NCBI GenBank assembly: GCA_007132905.1 | Contig: SLNR01000141.1 | Span: forward strand, 1-49,791 | Direction: 5' to 3' | DNA: 49,791 nt | DNA from: Candidatus Sumerlaeota bacterium | Lineage (GTDB): Bacteria; Bacillota; SLNR01 | Shown here: in pieces, positions 8,325 to 17,208 of the stretch | Layout of the letters: the number at the start of each line of letters is the position of its first letter | Numbering within the stretch: position 1 is the first letter of the stretch | Position numbers and translations under genes: made by a program | Notes under the pieces: generated by a model | The model's input: the letters and a program-made list of their open reading frames with translations, nothing else | Database searches by the model: none | Told to the model about the DNA's origin: nothing

Positions 8325-10457
8325 ATGACGAAAATGAGAGTACATCAAGTAGCAAAAGATTTGGGTCTTGCCAGTAAAGATGTGATTGCGGCGCTAAAGG
8401 AATTAGATATAGAAGTAAAAAGCCACATGAGTATGTTAGGAGAAGAAGAAGCAACGAAAGTGCTTGAATACCTGACACGTGACAAACCTGCACAAGAGGA
8501 GGCTAAAAAGGCTCCTAAAGAAAAAGATGCGGATGAAGAAAAGTCTGAAAAGAAAAAACCTGCTTCCCGGACAAAAAGCAGTCACAAGAAAGCTTCGGGG
8601 AAGAAAAAAGGCGCTAAGAAAGCGAAAAAGCAGACTGTTAAGGATTCTGCACCGGCCCAGGCAGAAGAAGAAACCAAAAAGGAACAAGAAGTTATTTCGA
8701 TTAAAGGACCGCTGAATGTGAAAGATCTGTCTGCAAAAATGGATCTGAACCCGGCTCAAGTTTTGAAAAAACTCATTGGTATGGGTTTGATGATAAGCAT
8801 AAACCAAGAGGTAGACGAAGAAACAGCGGAGCGAATTGCCAGCGAATTCGATTTCCAAGTTGAGAGGCCAGAAGAAAAAAATCTGGATGGAGAACTCGAA
8901 AAAGCCGTAGCTGAAAGCTTTTCAGAGGGCGATGATTCCGATAAAGAAATAGAGCCGGAGCCTCGATCACCGGTAGTGACTGTTATGGGACATGTCGATC
9001 ACGGTAAAACATCCCTTCTCGATGTCATTCGCGAAGAAAATGTTACTTCGCAAGAAGCAGGCGGCATCACTCAACATATCGGTGCCTACCAGGTACTGCT
9101 TGATAAAGAACGGATTGTATTTCTTGATACACCGGGCCACGAAGCCTTTACCCAGATGAGAGCTAGGGGGGCACAAGCAACCGATGTGGCTATTTTGGTG
9201 GTAGCTGCCGACGACGGTATCATGCCTCAGACAGTAGAGGCGATTGACCACGCCAAGGCCGCCGGAGTACCGATTATTGTGGCGATCAACAAGATTGATC
9301 GACCCAATGCAGACCCCGAGCGGGTAAAACAGCAGCTCACAGAACACGGTTTGGTTCCGGAAGAATGGGGAGGAGATACTGTCTGCGTGCCCGTGTCCGC
9401 TAAAGAAAAAACAGGGATTGGGCATCTGTTGGAAATGATACTGCTGGTTGCCGAAATTCAGGATCTTCAGGCGATTTCTAATCGTCCGGCTAAGGGAATT
9501 ATTGTCGAAGCTGAACTGGACAAGGGCATGGGGCCGGTTGGTACGGTGCTGATTAAGTCCGGAACACTGCGGGTAGGAGACGGCATCATAGCCGGAACTA
9601 CTTACGGAAGAGTAAGAGCCATGGTTGATGATCAGGGAAATCGTGTCCAGGAGGCAGGTCCGTCGACGCCGGTGGCCGTACTGGGGCTGTCGGATGTCCC
9701 GCAAGCAGGAGATATGCTGTTTGCTGTGGGAGATGACAAGATTGCCAGATCCCTGGCAGAAAAGCGGGCTGAAAAGAAGCGTGAAGACCAGCACGCACGT
9801 ACTTCAAAGGTAACACTAGATAACCTATACTCACAGATTCAGGAAGGGGAAGTAAAAGAGTTAAATATTATTGTTAAAGCTGATGTACAGGGTTCTGTCG
9901 AAGCGGTGCGGCAGTCCTTTGAAAAACTAGACACTGAGAAAGTGCGAATTAATGTCATTCACGGAGGGGTCGGCTCCATCACTGAGTCCGATGTGATGCT
10001 GGCGGCTGCGTCCAATGCGATTATTACCGGCTTTAATGTGCGGCCGGAGACTAAGAGTAAACGGCTGGCCGAGGAAGAAAACATCGACATTCGGACATAC
10101 CGGATAATCTATGATGCGATCAACGATGTTGAAGCGGCGATGGAAGGCATGTTAGACCCGGAACTGCATGAAGTGGTTATGGGACGTGCGGAAGTACGGG
10201 AGATTTTTAAAGTGCCAAAGGCCGGAACAGTGGCCGGGAGTTACGTTCAAGACGGAAAAATCACCCGTGACTCTAAACTGAGGCTTATACGTGACGGTAA
10301 AGTGATTCATGAAGGTCAGATTGACTCTTTAAGGCGTTTTAAAGATGATGTACGAGAAGTCCAATCCGGTTACGAATTTGGCATCAGCATAGAAAGGTTT
10401 AATGATATTAAAGAAGGAGATATCATCGAAGCCTACAAAATCGAAGAAGTCAAATAA
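8325..10457 (+). CDS. infB: Translation initiation factor IF-2
   Basis: IF-2 is the GTPase that brings initiator tRNA to the 30S subunit and promotes subunit joining. The 710 residues carry an IF2_N domain at 1-50, a lysine/glutamate-rich linker (about 55-125), a second IF2_N domain (130-185), and the G domain with GHVDHGKT (about 221), DTPGHE (about 268) and NKID (about 322), followed by domains II to IV. The frame is open from a TTG at 8301, but the ATG at 8325 has GGGGGTGA and matches the family N-terminus [15 protein letters not shown] 275-codon open frame on the opposite strand is a shadow. Confidence 0.97.
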   Translation: MTKMRVHQVAKDLGLASKDVIAALKELDIEVKSHMSMLGEEEATKVLEYLTRDKPAQEEAKKAPKEKDADEEKSEKKKPASRTKSSHKKASGKKKGAKKAKKQTVKDSAPAQAEEETKKEQEVISIKGPLNVKDLSAKMDLNPAQVLKKLIGMGLMISINQEVDEETAERIASEFDFQVERPEEKNLDGELEKAVAESFSEGDDSDKEIEPEPRSPVVTVMGHVDHGKTSLLDVIREENVTSQEAGGITQHIGAYQVLLDKERIVFLDTPGHEAFTQMRARGAQATDVAILVVAADDGIMPQTVEAIDHAKAAGVPIIVAINKIDRPNADPERVKQQLTEHGLVPEEWGGDTVCVPVSAKEKTGIGHLLEMILLVAEIQDLQAISNRPAKGIIVEAELDKGMGPVGTVLIKSGTLRVGDGIIAGTTYGRVRAMVDDQGNRVQEAGPSTPVAVLGLSDVPQAGDMLFAVGDDKIARSLAEKRAEKKREDQHARTSKVTLDNLYSQIQEGEVKELNIIVKADVQGSVEAVRQSFEKLDTEKVRINVIHGGVGSITESDVMLAAASNAIITGFNVRPETKSKRLAEEENIDIRTYRIIYDAINDVEAAMEGMLDPELHEVVMGRAEVREIFKVPKAGTVAGSYVQDGKITRDSKLRLIRDGKVIHEGQIDSLRRFKDDVREVQSGYEFGISIERFNDIKEGDIIEAYKIEEVK

Positions 10458-10477
10458 GACCATAAGCGGTGACAAAT

Positions 10478-10759
10478 ATGTATGTGGGCGTACTAGAAGT
10501 AGAGATCCGTTTGCCGACCAGTCAAAGTTTAAAAGACAAGAGAAGGATCGTGCAGAGCATACTGGCAAAAACAAGAGCGAAATTTCAGATTGCTGGGGCA
10601 GAAGTAGGCCTTTTGACTTTAAGACAGGGGGCTGTGTTAGGTTTTGCCTGCGTATCCAACTCAAAAAGTCTATCAGAAGAAATAATCTCGGATATGATGA
10701 GATGGATCGAAACGGACTGGGAAGTAGAAATTGTGGAATACTCAAAAGAGATTTACTAA
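10478..10759 (+). CDS. ylxP: DUF503 family protein (YlxP-like)
   Basis: This is a 93-residue protein of the DUF503/YlxP family, encoded between infB and rbfA in many Firmicutes and thought to be linked to ribosome assembly, with no firm biochemical role. Recognisable features are the start MYVGVLEVEIRLP, the conserved SLKDKRRIVQSIL, and the FACVSNS motif. A GTG at 10469 is in frame, but GGTGA at 10468-10472 is better placed for the ATG at 10478. Confidence 0.88.
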   Translation: MYVGVLEVEIRLPTSQSLKDKRRIVQSILAKTRAKFQIAGAEVGLLTLRQGAVLGFACVSNSKSLSEEIISDMMRWIETDWEVEIVEYSKEIY

Positions 10760-10777
10760 CAGCAGGGAGGAGAATGG

Positions 10778-11164
10778 ATGATGGGCCTTCATAGAGCCAA
10801 TCGGTTAAAAGAAGTTATAAAAGAAGAAATCAGCGACATCATCCGCAAGGAATTAAAAGACCCCCGCATTGGGGAGTTGACAACAATAACAGGGGTGGAA
10901 GTGGCCAATGACTTGCGCCACGCCAAAGTGTACGCAAGCATCTACGGTGACGAAGAGAAACAGCAAGAAACTTTCAAAGGGCTAAAAAGCGCGTCCGGAT
11001 TTATCCGTACAGAACTTGGAAAACGGATCAGGCTTCGACATACCCCGGAAATTGTTTTTTATCATGACACTTCCATTGCTCATGGGGCGCGGATTTTTGA
11101 ATTGATCAAACAGGTCAAAGAAGAGAGAAAGGAAGACCATGATTCAGAAACCGACAAAGAATAA
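10778..11164 (+). CDS. rbfA: Ribosome-binding factor A
   Basis: RbfA is a KH-fold assembly factor for the 30S subunit that acts on the 16S 5' region during late maturation and cold adaptation. The 128 residues begin HRANRLKEVIKEEISDIIRKELKDPRIG, the family signature, and end with the conserved RHTPEIVFYHDTSIAHGARI. Two adjacent ATGs exist at 10778 and 10781 behind GGGAGGAG; either may be used. The end overlaps nrnA by 26 nt. Confidence 0.95.
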   Translation: MMGLHRANRLKEVIKEEISDIIRKELKDPRIGELTTITGVEVANDLRHAKVYASIYGDEEKQQETFKGLKSASGFIRTELGKRIRLRHTPEIVFYHDTSIAHGARIFELIKQVKEERKEDHDSETDKE

Positions 11165-12149
11165 CGTTGTAAAAAATATAGCAAAGGTGCTGCTTGACAG
11201 TGACCGGATCATGCTAGGGTCTCATGACAAGCCCGATGGGGATGCTGTAGGATGTTTGCTGGCTTTGCAGATTGTCCTGGGCAGACATATGGGAAAAGAT
11301 GTGAAAGCTTGTGTCGATTCGGTTCCTGTCAGTTTGGATTTTCTACCCGGGGCTGAACATTTGATCGAATGGAAGCAAGTGGCTGAAAGTTTTGTCCCTG
11401 ATGTTTTTGTTGCCCTTGATTGTGGAGCTGCTTTTCGTTTGGGTGAAGGCAAGCCCTTTTTCGAAGAAGCTAAAGCAAAGGTAAACATAGATCATCATGC
11501 CAGCAACGATTATTTTGGGGATTTTAACTATGTGGATGTATCTGCAGCGGCGGCCGGAGAACAGGTCTTTAAACTCATTGAAGAGATGGGTATCACTATG
11601 GACAAAGATGCGGCGGCGTGTCTGTATGCGGCTGTCGCGACGGATACGGGCTCTTTTCGTTTTTCCAATACCACGGCTCATACACACAGGATTGCGGCCA
11701 GGCTTCATGATTTAGGATTTGACTTTCCTCATCTAAGCCAGCAGCTATTCGATACACGAAAACCCGAAGAGGTCAAGCTGTTAGCGGATGTTTTGGGGAA
11801 TTTTTCCCTTCACCATCATGGGCAAATTGCAGTGCTGACGATCACCAAAGATATGCTGGAAAAATACCAGGTAGAAGAGGCAGAAGCTGAAAACTATGCA
11901 GGGTATGCCCGCTCGATTGACGGCGTTCGGGTGGCCGTGCTGTTTAAGGAGCAAAAAGATCATCTGGTACGAGTGAGTTTTCGGTCTAGAGACAGTACCG
12001 ATGTAAATGAAATAGCCGCTTTGTTCGGGGGCGGAGGACACAAAAAAGCCTCCGGAAGTGTCATCAAGGGTTCTCTGGAGCAAGCGAAATCAAAAGTGAT
12101 CTGTAAAGTGGCTGCTTATCTGCTTGGAGGGGCAAAGGATGGCAAGTGA
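11139..12149 (+). CDS. nrnA: Bifunctional oligoribonuclease/pAp phosphatase, DHH family
   Basis: NrnA degrades short RNA oligomers (nanoRNA) and dephosphorylates pAp. The 336 residues show the DHH phosphoesterase core: SHDKPDGDAVG near 29, VALDCGAA near 90, NIDHHASND near 113 with the DHH triad, and ATDTGSFRFSNT near 170. The C-terminal DHHA1 domain carries GGGGHKKASG near 300. The start lies inside rbfA and the end overlaps truB by 11 nt, so the three are tightly coupled. This position is typical for nrnA/ytqI-type genes in Clostridia. Confidence 0.92.
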   Translation: MIQKPTKNNVVKNIAKVLLDSDRIMLGSHDKPDGDAVGCLLALQIVLGRHMGKDVKACVDSVPVSLDFLPGAEHLIEWKQVAESFVPDVFVALDCGAAFRLGEGKPFFEEAKAKVNIDHHASNDYFGDFNYVDVSAAAAGEQVFKLIEEMGITMDKDAAACLYAAVATDTGSFRFSNTTAHTHRIAARLHDLGFDFPHLSQQLFDTRKPEEVKLLADVLGNFSLHHHGQIAVLTITKDMLEKYQVEEAEAENYAGYARSIDGVRVAVLFKEQKDHLVRVSFRSRDSTDVNEIAALFGGGGHKKASGSVIKGSLEQAKSKVICKVAAYLLGGAKDGK

Positions 12150-13092
12150 TTATAGTGGGTATTTGAATGTCCTTAAGCCAACGGGAATGACTTCTCATGA
12201 TGTCGTTTACTATGTAAGGCGGCACATTCGCATGAAAAAAGTGGGGCATATGGGCACACTTGATCCAGATGCTGCGGGTGTGCTTCCTTTATGCATCGGA
12301 AAAGCGACTCGATTGGCGGCCTATGTTCAAAATGAGACGAAAGAGTACCGCGGGGAAGCTTGTTTTGGAATTCGCACTGCTTCACAAGATCGCAGTGGAG
12401 AACGGTTGTCCTTAGCTTTGAAAGAAGCTCTTAATGCTCAAGTCAATCGTGATCGTCTAGAAGAGGTGTTTGCTAAATACGAAGGCATATTGGAACAGAC
12501 GCCTCCTATGGTTTCTGCTGTGAAATACCAAGGCAAGAAATTGTATGAATGGGCCCGCGCAGGAAAAGATGTTCCCCGCCGGCCGAGAAGAGTGCGTGTT
12601 TTTTCCCTTACGCTGGTCGATTTTTACCAAGACGACGATGGTTATCCGCGGGTGTTGTTTGATGTAGTGTGCTCGAAAGGCACTTATATCAGAACGCTTT
12701 GTGCTGACATGGGAGAAACCCTTGGGGTGGGCGCTCATATGTCTTATCTACTTCGGACAAAAGCGGGTCCTTTTCCCATTGATAAAACAGTTACGCTAGA
12801 GGAACTGAAAAACTTAGCAGAAAAAGGCGATTTAGCCCGGGTGCTTTATCCTCTTGATTACCCCCTAGACGGGATGCTTACCGTGCATCTTACCAATGAA
12901 CAGTCCGAGTCGATTGTTCACGGTAGATCAGTGCGGATAACCGACTCTGCGAGCTTTGGTGAAATGGCAGATGGAAAGCAGCTGAGACTATACTCAAAGC
13001 AGGGTCAGTTTCTTGCGATAGGAGAGAAGAAAGACCAATATATTAAGCCTAAGAAGGTGTTTATCGAGGAGACAGAGCATGAAAACGATTGA
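12139..13092 (+). CDS. truB: tRNA pseudouridine-55 synthase
   Basis: TruB makes pseudouridine 55 in the T loop of tRNAs. The 317 residues contain NVLKPTGMTSHDVVYYVRR at the N-terminus, the catalytic-Asp motif GHMGTLDPDAAGVLPLCIG, KYQGKKLYEWARAG, and the RNA-binding VVCSKGTYIRTLCADMGE. The C-terminal extension after 235 has a PUA-like layout. A TTG at 12124 is in frame, but the ATG at 12139 lies behind GGAGGGG and gives the usual N-terminus. The end overlaps ribF by 14 nt. Confidence 0.95.
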   Translation: MASDYSGYLNVLKPTGMTSHDVVYYVRRHIRMKKVGHMGTLDPDAAGVLPLCIGKATRLAAYVQNETKEYRGEACFGIRTASQDRSGERLSLALKEALNAQVNRDRLEEVFAKYEGILEQTPPMVSAVKYQGKKLYEWARAGKDVPRRPRRVRVFSLTLVDFYQDDDGYPRVLFDVVCSKGTYIRTLCADMGETLGVGAHMSYLLRTKAGPFPIDKTVTLEELKNLAEKGDLARVLYPLDYPLDGMLTVHLTNEQSESIVHGRSVRITDSASFGEMADGKQLRLYSKQGQFLAIGEKKDQYIKPKKVFIEETEHEND

Positions 13093-14017
13093 TTGGAACC
13101 CGGAGTACAAAGCTGACAGTAATAATTATACGGCGGCGATTGGCGTATTTGATGGAGTTCACAAGGGACATCAAGTGATCATCAAGACGGTTGTCCAAGA
13201 CGCCGAAGAATCGGGTGGAGAAAGCATGGTGATTACTTTTGATCCTCACCCCCGAGAGGTTTTGACTAATAAAGCTCAAGTGGTTAAGCAGTTGGCGAGT
13301 CCTAGCAGAAAAGAAGAACTGTTTGAAGCCCTAGGGGTGGATGTGATGGTGCGTATTCCTTTTACCCCTTCGTTTGCCTCCTTATCGCCTCAAGATTTCA
13401 TAAAAAAAGTTTTAGTCGACAGTCTGCAAATTCAGACGATCGCCGTAGGTTATAATTTTCGCTTTGGTCTTCACGGACAGGGCGATGCCGAGGCCTTAGA
13501 GGCGCTTGGCGCGCGACACGGCTTGAAAGTCTGTATCTTTCCCGCTTTAGAAATTGATGGCGAAATTGTCAGCAGCACCTTGGTAAGGGAAATCTTAAAG
13601 ATGGGGGATGTTAAACAAGCAGCTCATTATCTAGGCTATCTTTACCATCTTGAAGGGATAGTGGTCCACGGCGAGAAAAGGGGACGAGCTTTAGGATTTC
13701 CGACTGCTAATATTGAAGTTGATGCTGCCCTTATGATGCCGGCCCTGGGGGTCTATGGAGTTTGGGTTTACCATCAAAATAAACGGTATCCAGGTATGGC
13801 CAATGTCGGTCTTAGGCCGACATTTAAAGACCATACTAAATCAGAGGTTCGTTTAGAGGTATACATTCTCGATTTTGACTCAGAGATTTATGGAGAGCTG
13901 CTTACCATCGAATTTGTTTTTCGCGTTCGCAACGAGAAATCATTCTCCGGTCCCGAAACGCTTGCGGCTCAACTGAAGAAAGACAAAGAAACCATTCGAC
14001 AAGTCCTGCTGGAATAG
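13079..14017 (+). CDS. ribF: Bifunctional riboflavin kinase / FAD synthetase
   Basis: RibF turns riboflavin into FMN and then FAD. The 312 residues have an N-terminal nucleotidyltransferase domain with GVFDGVHKGHQ near 23 and GYNFRFG near 124, and a C-terminal riboflavin kinase domain with GRALGFPTANI near 203 and GVYGVWV. It starts inside truB behind CGAGGAG. It closes the operon; a new promoter follows just downstream. Confidence 0.95.
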   Translation: MKTIDWNPEYKADSNNYTAAIGVFDGVHKGHQVIIKTVVQDAEESGGESMVITFDPHPREVLTNKAQVVKQLASPSRKEELFEALGVDVMVRIPFTPSFASLSPQDFIKKVLVDSLQIQTIAVGYNFRFGLHGQGDAEALEALGARHGLKVCIFPALEIDGEIVSSTLVREILKMGDVKQAAHYLGYLYHLEGIVVHGEKRGRALGFPTANIEVDAALMMPALGVYGVWVYHQNKRYPGMANVGLRPTFKDHTKSEVRLEVYILDFDSEIYGELLTIEFVFRVRNEKSFSGPETLAAQLKKDKETIRQVLLE

Positions 14018-14039
14018 ACTGGTTGACAACTTTGATTTG

Positions 14040-14068
14040 TTTACAAAGCATAGTAGGTGTGGTACAAT
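14040..14068 (+). promoter_or_regulatory. Promoter upstream of the 74-aa gene and rpsO
   Basis: TTTACA at 14040-14045 and TACAAT at 14063-14068 are 17 nt apart, with TGG before the -10 (extended -10). A TTGACA at 14023-14028 is too far from this -10 to be its partner. Just past the expected start there is an inverted repeat, ATTGTC (14072-14077) and GACAAT (14084-14089), which could be an operator or a small hairpin. Confidence 0.65.
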
Positions 14069-14111
14069 GACATTGTCGATTGGGACAATCGGCGGCAAAG
14101 GAGGGATTGCC

Positions 14112-14336
14112 ATGCTGACGATCATCGATAATCATGACGAAGAAATGAAATTGATTGTTCATAAGATATCTTCAATATGTTTGAGTACAGAGTTTCAAGA
14201 GCTTTGCCGTGAGCTTGAGGCTGTATATCGACAGTGCAGTATGGATAACCCTACTGCGCAGGCTTTTCAAGATGCGCTTTACTCCATGCTTACAGACGGC
14301 GAAGAGGCGGGTTCCCAGCACGTTCAAATGCATTAG
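14112..14336 (+). CDS. Small protein of unknown function between ribF and rpsO
   Basis: I do not recognise this 74-residue protein. It is predicted to be soluble and mostly helical, with two cysteines in the middle (ICLSTEFQELCREL) and acidic ends. The helical middle, with EFQELCRELEAVY followed by an NPTAQAFQDAL segment, loosely recalls YlbF-type helical proteins, but this is weak. The start at 14112 has GGAGGG at good distance, and an in-frame upstream ATG lies before the ribosome site. A good promoter precedes it, which supports a real gene. It is probably cotranscribed with rpsO. Confidence 0.6.
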   Translation: MLTIIDNHDEEMKLIVHKISSICLSTEFQELCRELEAVYRQCSMDNPTAQAFQDALYSMLTDGEEAGSQHVQMH

Positions 14337-14360
14337 GTGCCCTTGCACGAAAACTGTTTG

Positions 14361-14374
14361 CTCGGTTTGCCGAG
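14361..14374 (+). promoter_or_regulatory. Possible S15 leader structure before rpsO
   Basis: CTCGG and CCGAG form a 5-bp hairpin with a TTTG loop. The right arm overlaps a second possible pairing of GCCGAGTC with GACGGC just downstream, so two exclusive folds are possible 50 nt before the rpsO ribosome site. S15 is known to repress its own mRNA in several bacteria, but I cannot match this to a known S15-binding fold. Confidence 0.3.
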
Positions 14375-14427
14375 TCTCCGACGGCTTACTTGGCTTTCAG
14401 GGTTTTAGATTAAGGAGGTGAAGTGCT

Positions 14428-14697
14428 ATGACGCTAAATCCGACGGCGAAACAAGAGATTATCGAAAAGTATAAACTGCACGAACATGATACAGGTTCTC
14501 CTGAAGTGCAGATTGCCATACTCAGCGAGAAAATCAGCGATCTTACAGAACATCTGAAGATTCACACCAAAGACCACCATTCCCGGCGTGGATTGTTGAA
14601 AATGGTTGGGAAACGGCGGAACTTATTGAAATATCTCCGCAACGAAGACGTGGAGCGTTATCGTAGTTTGATTGCCAAAATCGGTCTTCGACGTTAA
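14428..14697 (+). CDS. rpsO: 30S ribosomal protein S15
   Basis: S15 is a primary 16S rRNA-binding protein of the 30S platform and forms bridge B4. The 89 residues match the family end to end, with [37 protein letters not shown] and RRNLLKYL. A very strong TAAGGAGGTGA ribosome site precedes the ATG. A strong terminator follows the stop, separating it from pnp. Confidence 0.98.
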   Translation: MTLNPTAKQEIIEKYKLHEHDTGSPEVQIAILSEKISDLTEHLKIHTKDHHSRRGLLKMVGKRRNLLKYLRNEDVERYRSLIAKIGLRR

Positions 14698-14740
14698 CAA
14701 GGGTGGTTTTCCACTCTTGTTCTTTGTTTGTGATTTTTTT
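14697..14740 (+). terminator. Intrinsic terminator after rpsO
   Basis: ACAAGGGTGG pairs with CCACTCTTGT (10 bp, one G-U) around a TTTT loop, followed by a T-rich stretch ending in seven T. It starts on the last base of the rpsO stop codon. Confidence 0.85.
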
Positions 14741-14784
14741 ATAAAAAGAGTACGGCTGGAAAACAGCAGGAGGTGCAATGGTAT

Positions 14785-16890
14785 TTGAAACAATTTAAAA
14801 TTGATTTAGCTGGGCGCGATGTGATCATTGAAACGGGAGAGTTAGCCAAACAGGCCGGCGGGGCTGTTCTTGTTCGGTATGGGGATACGGTGGTACTTTG
14901 TACGGCAACCACCTCGAAAGAACCAAGAGAAGGAATGGATTTTCTTCCGTTAACGGTGGATTATGAGGAGAAACTCTATTCTGTGGGCAAAATCCCCGGT
15001 GGTTTTATCAAAAGAGAAGGGAGACCTTCGGAAAAAGCTATCCTGGCAAGCCGCTTGATTGATCGGGCGATCCGTCCGTTATTCCCTCAAGGGTATCGAA
15101 ATGATATACAGGTGATTGCTACGGTTCTTTCTGTTGACCAGGACAACTCACCTGAGGTGGCTGCTTTTATCGGCGCTTCGGCGGCTTTGTGTATATCAGA
15201 GATTCCCTTTGCCGGACCCGTGGCTGCCGTGGAGATGGGAATGGCCGACGACGAGCTGGTGGTAAACCCGGATTCAAAGCAAACAGAAGAAGAACTCTTA
15301 AGTCTTTATGTAGCCGGAACCAAAGATGCGGTGATGATGGTTGAAGCGGCGGCAAACGAACTTTCAGAAGAGACGGTCTTGGAGGCAATCGGCACGGGCG
15401 CTTCAGAAGTAGCTCGACTCTGCCGTTTTATAGAAGACATTAAAGAGGAAATTGGAAAACCCAAAATCGAAGTGCCGCTTTACGCTGTCTCAGAAGAAAT
15501 GGAAAAACAGATAAGGGATTTTGCCGAAGAAGAGTTAAAACAAGCTATTCATCACGAAGACAAAGCAGAGCGCGAAAAGAAGATGAAAGAGGTAGAGAAT
15601 AAAGTAACCGAACACTTTTTGGTAGAATATCCGGACATGATCAAAGATATCAAAAGCGTAATTTCTGATTTGGAAAAAGAAATAGTACGAGAATCGATCC
15701 TTCACCAAGGTTATCGGCCCGACGGGAGGGCACTGGATGAAGTGAGAACCGTCACCTCTAAAGTAGCTTTTCTCCCCAGAGTTCACGGCAGCGGTTTGTT
15801 CACAAGAGGACAGACCCAGATTTTAACCGTGGCTACTTTAGGACCTTTGGGAGATGTGCAGATTCTCGACGGTTTAGGGGAAGAGGAAAGCAAAAGGTAT
15901 ATGCATCATTATAATTTCCCGCCTTATTCAGTGGGAGAATCCCGAATGCTGAGGGGCCCCGGCCGAAGAGATATCGGTCATGGTGCTTTGGCGGAAAGAG
16001 CGATACTACCCATGATTCCTGATGAAGAAGAGTTTCCCTACGCGCTTCGGTTGGTCTCTGAAGTGCTCGAGTCGAATGGATCTTCTTCAATGGGCAGTGT
16101 GTGCGGCAGTACTTTGGCTTTGATGGACGCGGGAGTGCCTATCAAAGCACCTGTATCGGGTATTGCCATGGGGCTTGTAAAAGACAAGGATAGTGACCGA
16201 TATAGTGTGCTTACCGACATTCAAGGGATGGAGGACGCTTTAGGTGATATGGACTTTAAAGTAGCCGGAACCCAAAAAGGGATCACGGCTCTTCAGATGG
16301 ATATCAAAACGCATGGTGTTTCTGCCGAAATACTCAAAGAAGCTTTGGAGCAGGCCAAAGAAGGACGAGAATACATCTTGAATAAAATGCTTGAAGCGAT
16401 ATCCGAACCTAGAGAGGATCTTTCCCAATATGCACCGCGCATTATTACCCACCAGATCGATCCAGATAAAATCCGGGATGTTATTGGTCCGGGCGGGAAA
16501 ATAATTAACAAGATTATTTCAGAAACCGGCGTAAAGATTGACATCGAAGATGACGGGCGTGTGCTTATTGCCGCGGTGAATACAGATGACGCCGACAAAG
16601 CTTTGAGGATGATTGAACGACTCACGCAAGATGTAGAAGTCGGGAAAATCTACACCGGCAAAGTAACCAGATTGATGAATTTCGGTGCTTTTGTGGAAGT
16701 ACTGCCCGGAAAAGAAGGGCTTGTCCATATTTCGCAGCTTAGCGAAGAAAGAGTAAACAAAGTAGAAGATGTGGTCAATGAGGGCGATGAAGTTATTGTG
16801 AAAGTGACCGAAATCGATAAACAAGGCCGCGTAAATCTTTCCAGGAAAGAAGCGTTAAAAGAGTCATCCGGAGAAAAAGAGAAGAAATAA
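14785..16890 (+). CDS. pnp: Polyribonucleotide nucleotidyltransferase (PNPase)
   Basis: PNPase degrades RNA 3' to 5' using phosphate. The 701 residues carry two RNase PH domains, a KH domain with [20 protein letters not shown] and an S1 domain with [20 protein letters not shown] near the end. The start is unusual. AGGAGG at 14768-14773 is ideally placed for an ATG at 14778, but that frame stops after six codons (MVFETI). The PNPase frame has only a GTG at 14773 inside the ribosome site and a TTG at 14785, chosen here. Removing one A from the run at 14788-14790 would join the ATG to the gene as [13 protein letters not shown], so a one-base error or real mutation is possible. Confidence 0.9.
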   Translation: MKQFKIDLAGRDVIIETGELAKQAGGAVLVRYGDTVVLCTATTSKEPREGMDFLPLTVDYEEKLYSVGKIPGGFIKREGRPSEKAILASRLIDRAIRPLFPQGYRNDIQVIATVLSVDQDNSPEVAAFIGASAALCISEIPFAGPVAAVEMGMADDELVVNPDSKQTEEELLSLYVAGTKDAVMMVEAAANELSEETVLEAIGTGASEVARLCRFIEDIKEEIGKPKIEVPLYAVSEEMEKQIRDFAEEELKQAIHHEDKAEREKKMKEVENKVTEHFLVEYPDMIKDIKSVISDLEKEIVRESILHQGYRPDGRALDEVRTVTSKVAFLPRVHGSGLFTRGQTQILTVATLGPLGDVQILDGLGEEESKRYMHHYNFPPYSVGESRMLRGPGRRDIGHGALAERAILPMIPDEEEFPYALRLVSEVLESNGSSSMGSVCGSTLALMDAGVPIKAPVSGIAMGLVKDKDSDRYSVLTDIQGMEDALGDMDFKVAGTQKGITALQMDIKTHGVSAEILKEALEQAKEGREYILNKMLEAISEPREDLSQYAPRIITHQIDPDKIRDVIGPGGKIINKIISETGVKIDIEDDGRVLIAAVNTDDADKALRMIERLTQDVEVGKIYTGKVTRLMNFGAFVEVLPGKEGLVHISQLSEERVNKVEDVVNEGDEVIVKVTEIDKQGRVNLSRKEALKESSGEKEKK

Positions 16891-16944
16891 AAAGGATGCA
16901 TCTATAAAGGAGTATCGATGCGGGTTCTAAGCGGTTAAGCGACT

Positions 16945-16967
16945 AAGGTGCCGTTTGGAACCTTTTT
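16945..16967 (+). terminator. Possible terminator after pnp
   Basis: AAGGTGCC pairs with GGAACCTT with one mismatch around a GTTT loop, and the T-run reaches 16967. It lies 55 nt after the pnp stop. A GGTTC at 16923-16927 could compete for the same right arm. Confidence 0.5.
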
Positions 16968-17140
16968 CGCTTATCTGAGGGGCCAAAAGAGTGTAAGATC
17001 AGTTCACAAAGAAAAAACACAGGAAAACGGCCATTAGCTCAAAGAAGACTTAGGTGGGCAGGGGAATATCTTGCGGCAGCCGGTGATTTTTAAAGCTATA
17101 AGGATGGTAACTGTTTGCGAAGGGCTTTTTGAGAGACCAG
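16968..17140. other. Gene-free stretch between pnp and the methyltransferase
   Basis: This is part of a 318-nt gap between convergent genes. Just upstream, an AAAGGAG ribosome-like site precedes an ATG at 16919 that stops after six codons (MRVLSG). The same frame then stays open for about 38 more codons, but I recognise no protein there. I see no tRNA, riboswitch or repeat. It may be a decayed gene or plain spacer. Confidence 0.4.
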
Positions 17141-17181
17141 AAAAAAGAACGCCCGGCCTGTGGTGAGGGCGCTCTTTTCTT
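17141..17181. terminator. Bidirectional terminator between convergent genes
   Basis: A-rich AGAACGCCC pairs with GGGCGCTCT with one mismatch around a 12-nt loop, with A's before and T's after, so the hairpin can end transcription on both strands. It lies between pnp and the minus-strand methyltransferase. Confidence 0.65.
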
Positions 17182-17208
17182 TGCGGTCTGTTATTAAATC
17201 TTTTTTAG

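Noticed and set aside
8967-9794. 275-codon open frame on the minus strand
   Set aside because: It lies fully inside infB, opposite the conserved G domain, has no ribosome site and the protein looks random with many His, Cys and Ser.
14023-14028. TTGACA after ribF as the -35 of the next promoter
   Set aside because: It is 34 nt from the good -10 at 14063; TTTACA at 14040 has the correct 17-nt spacing.
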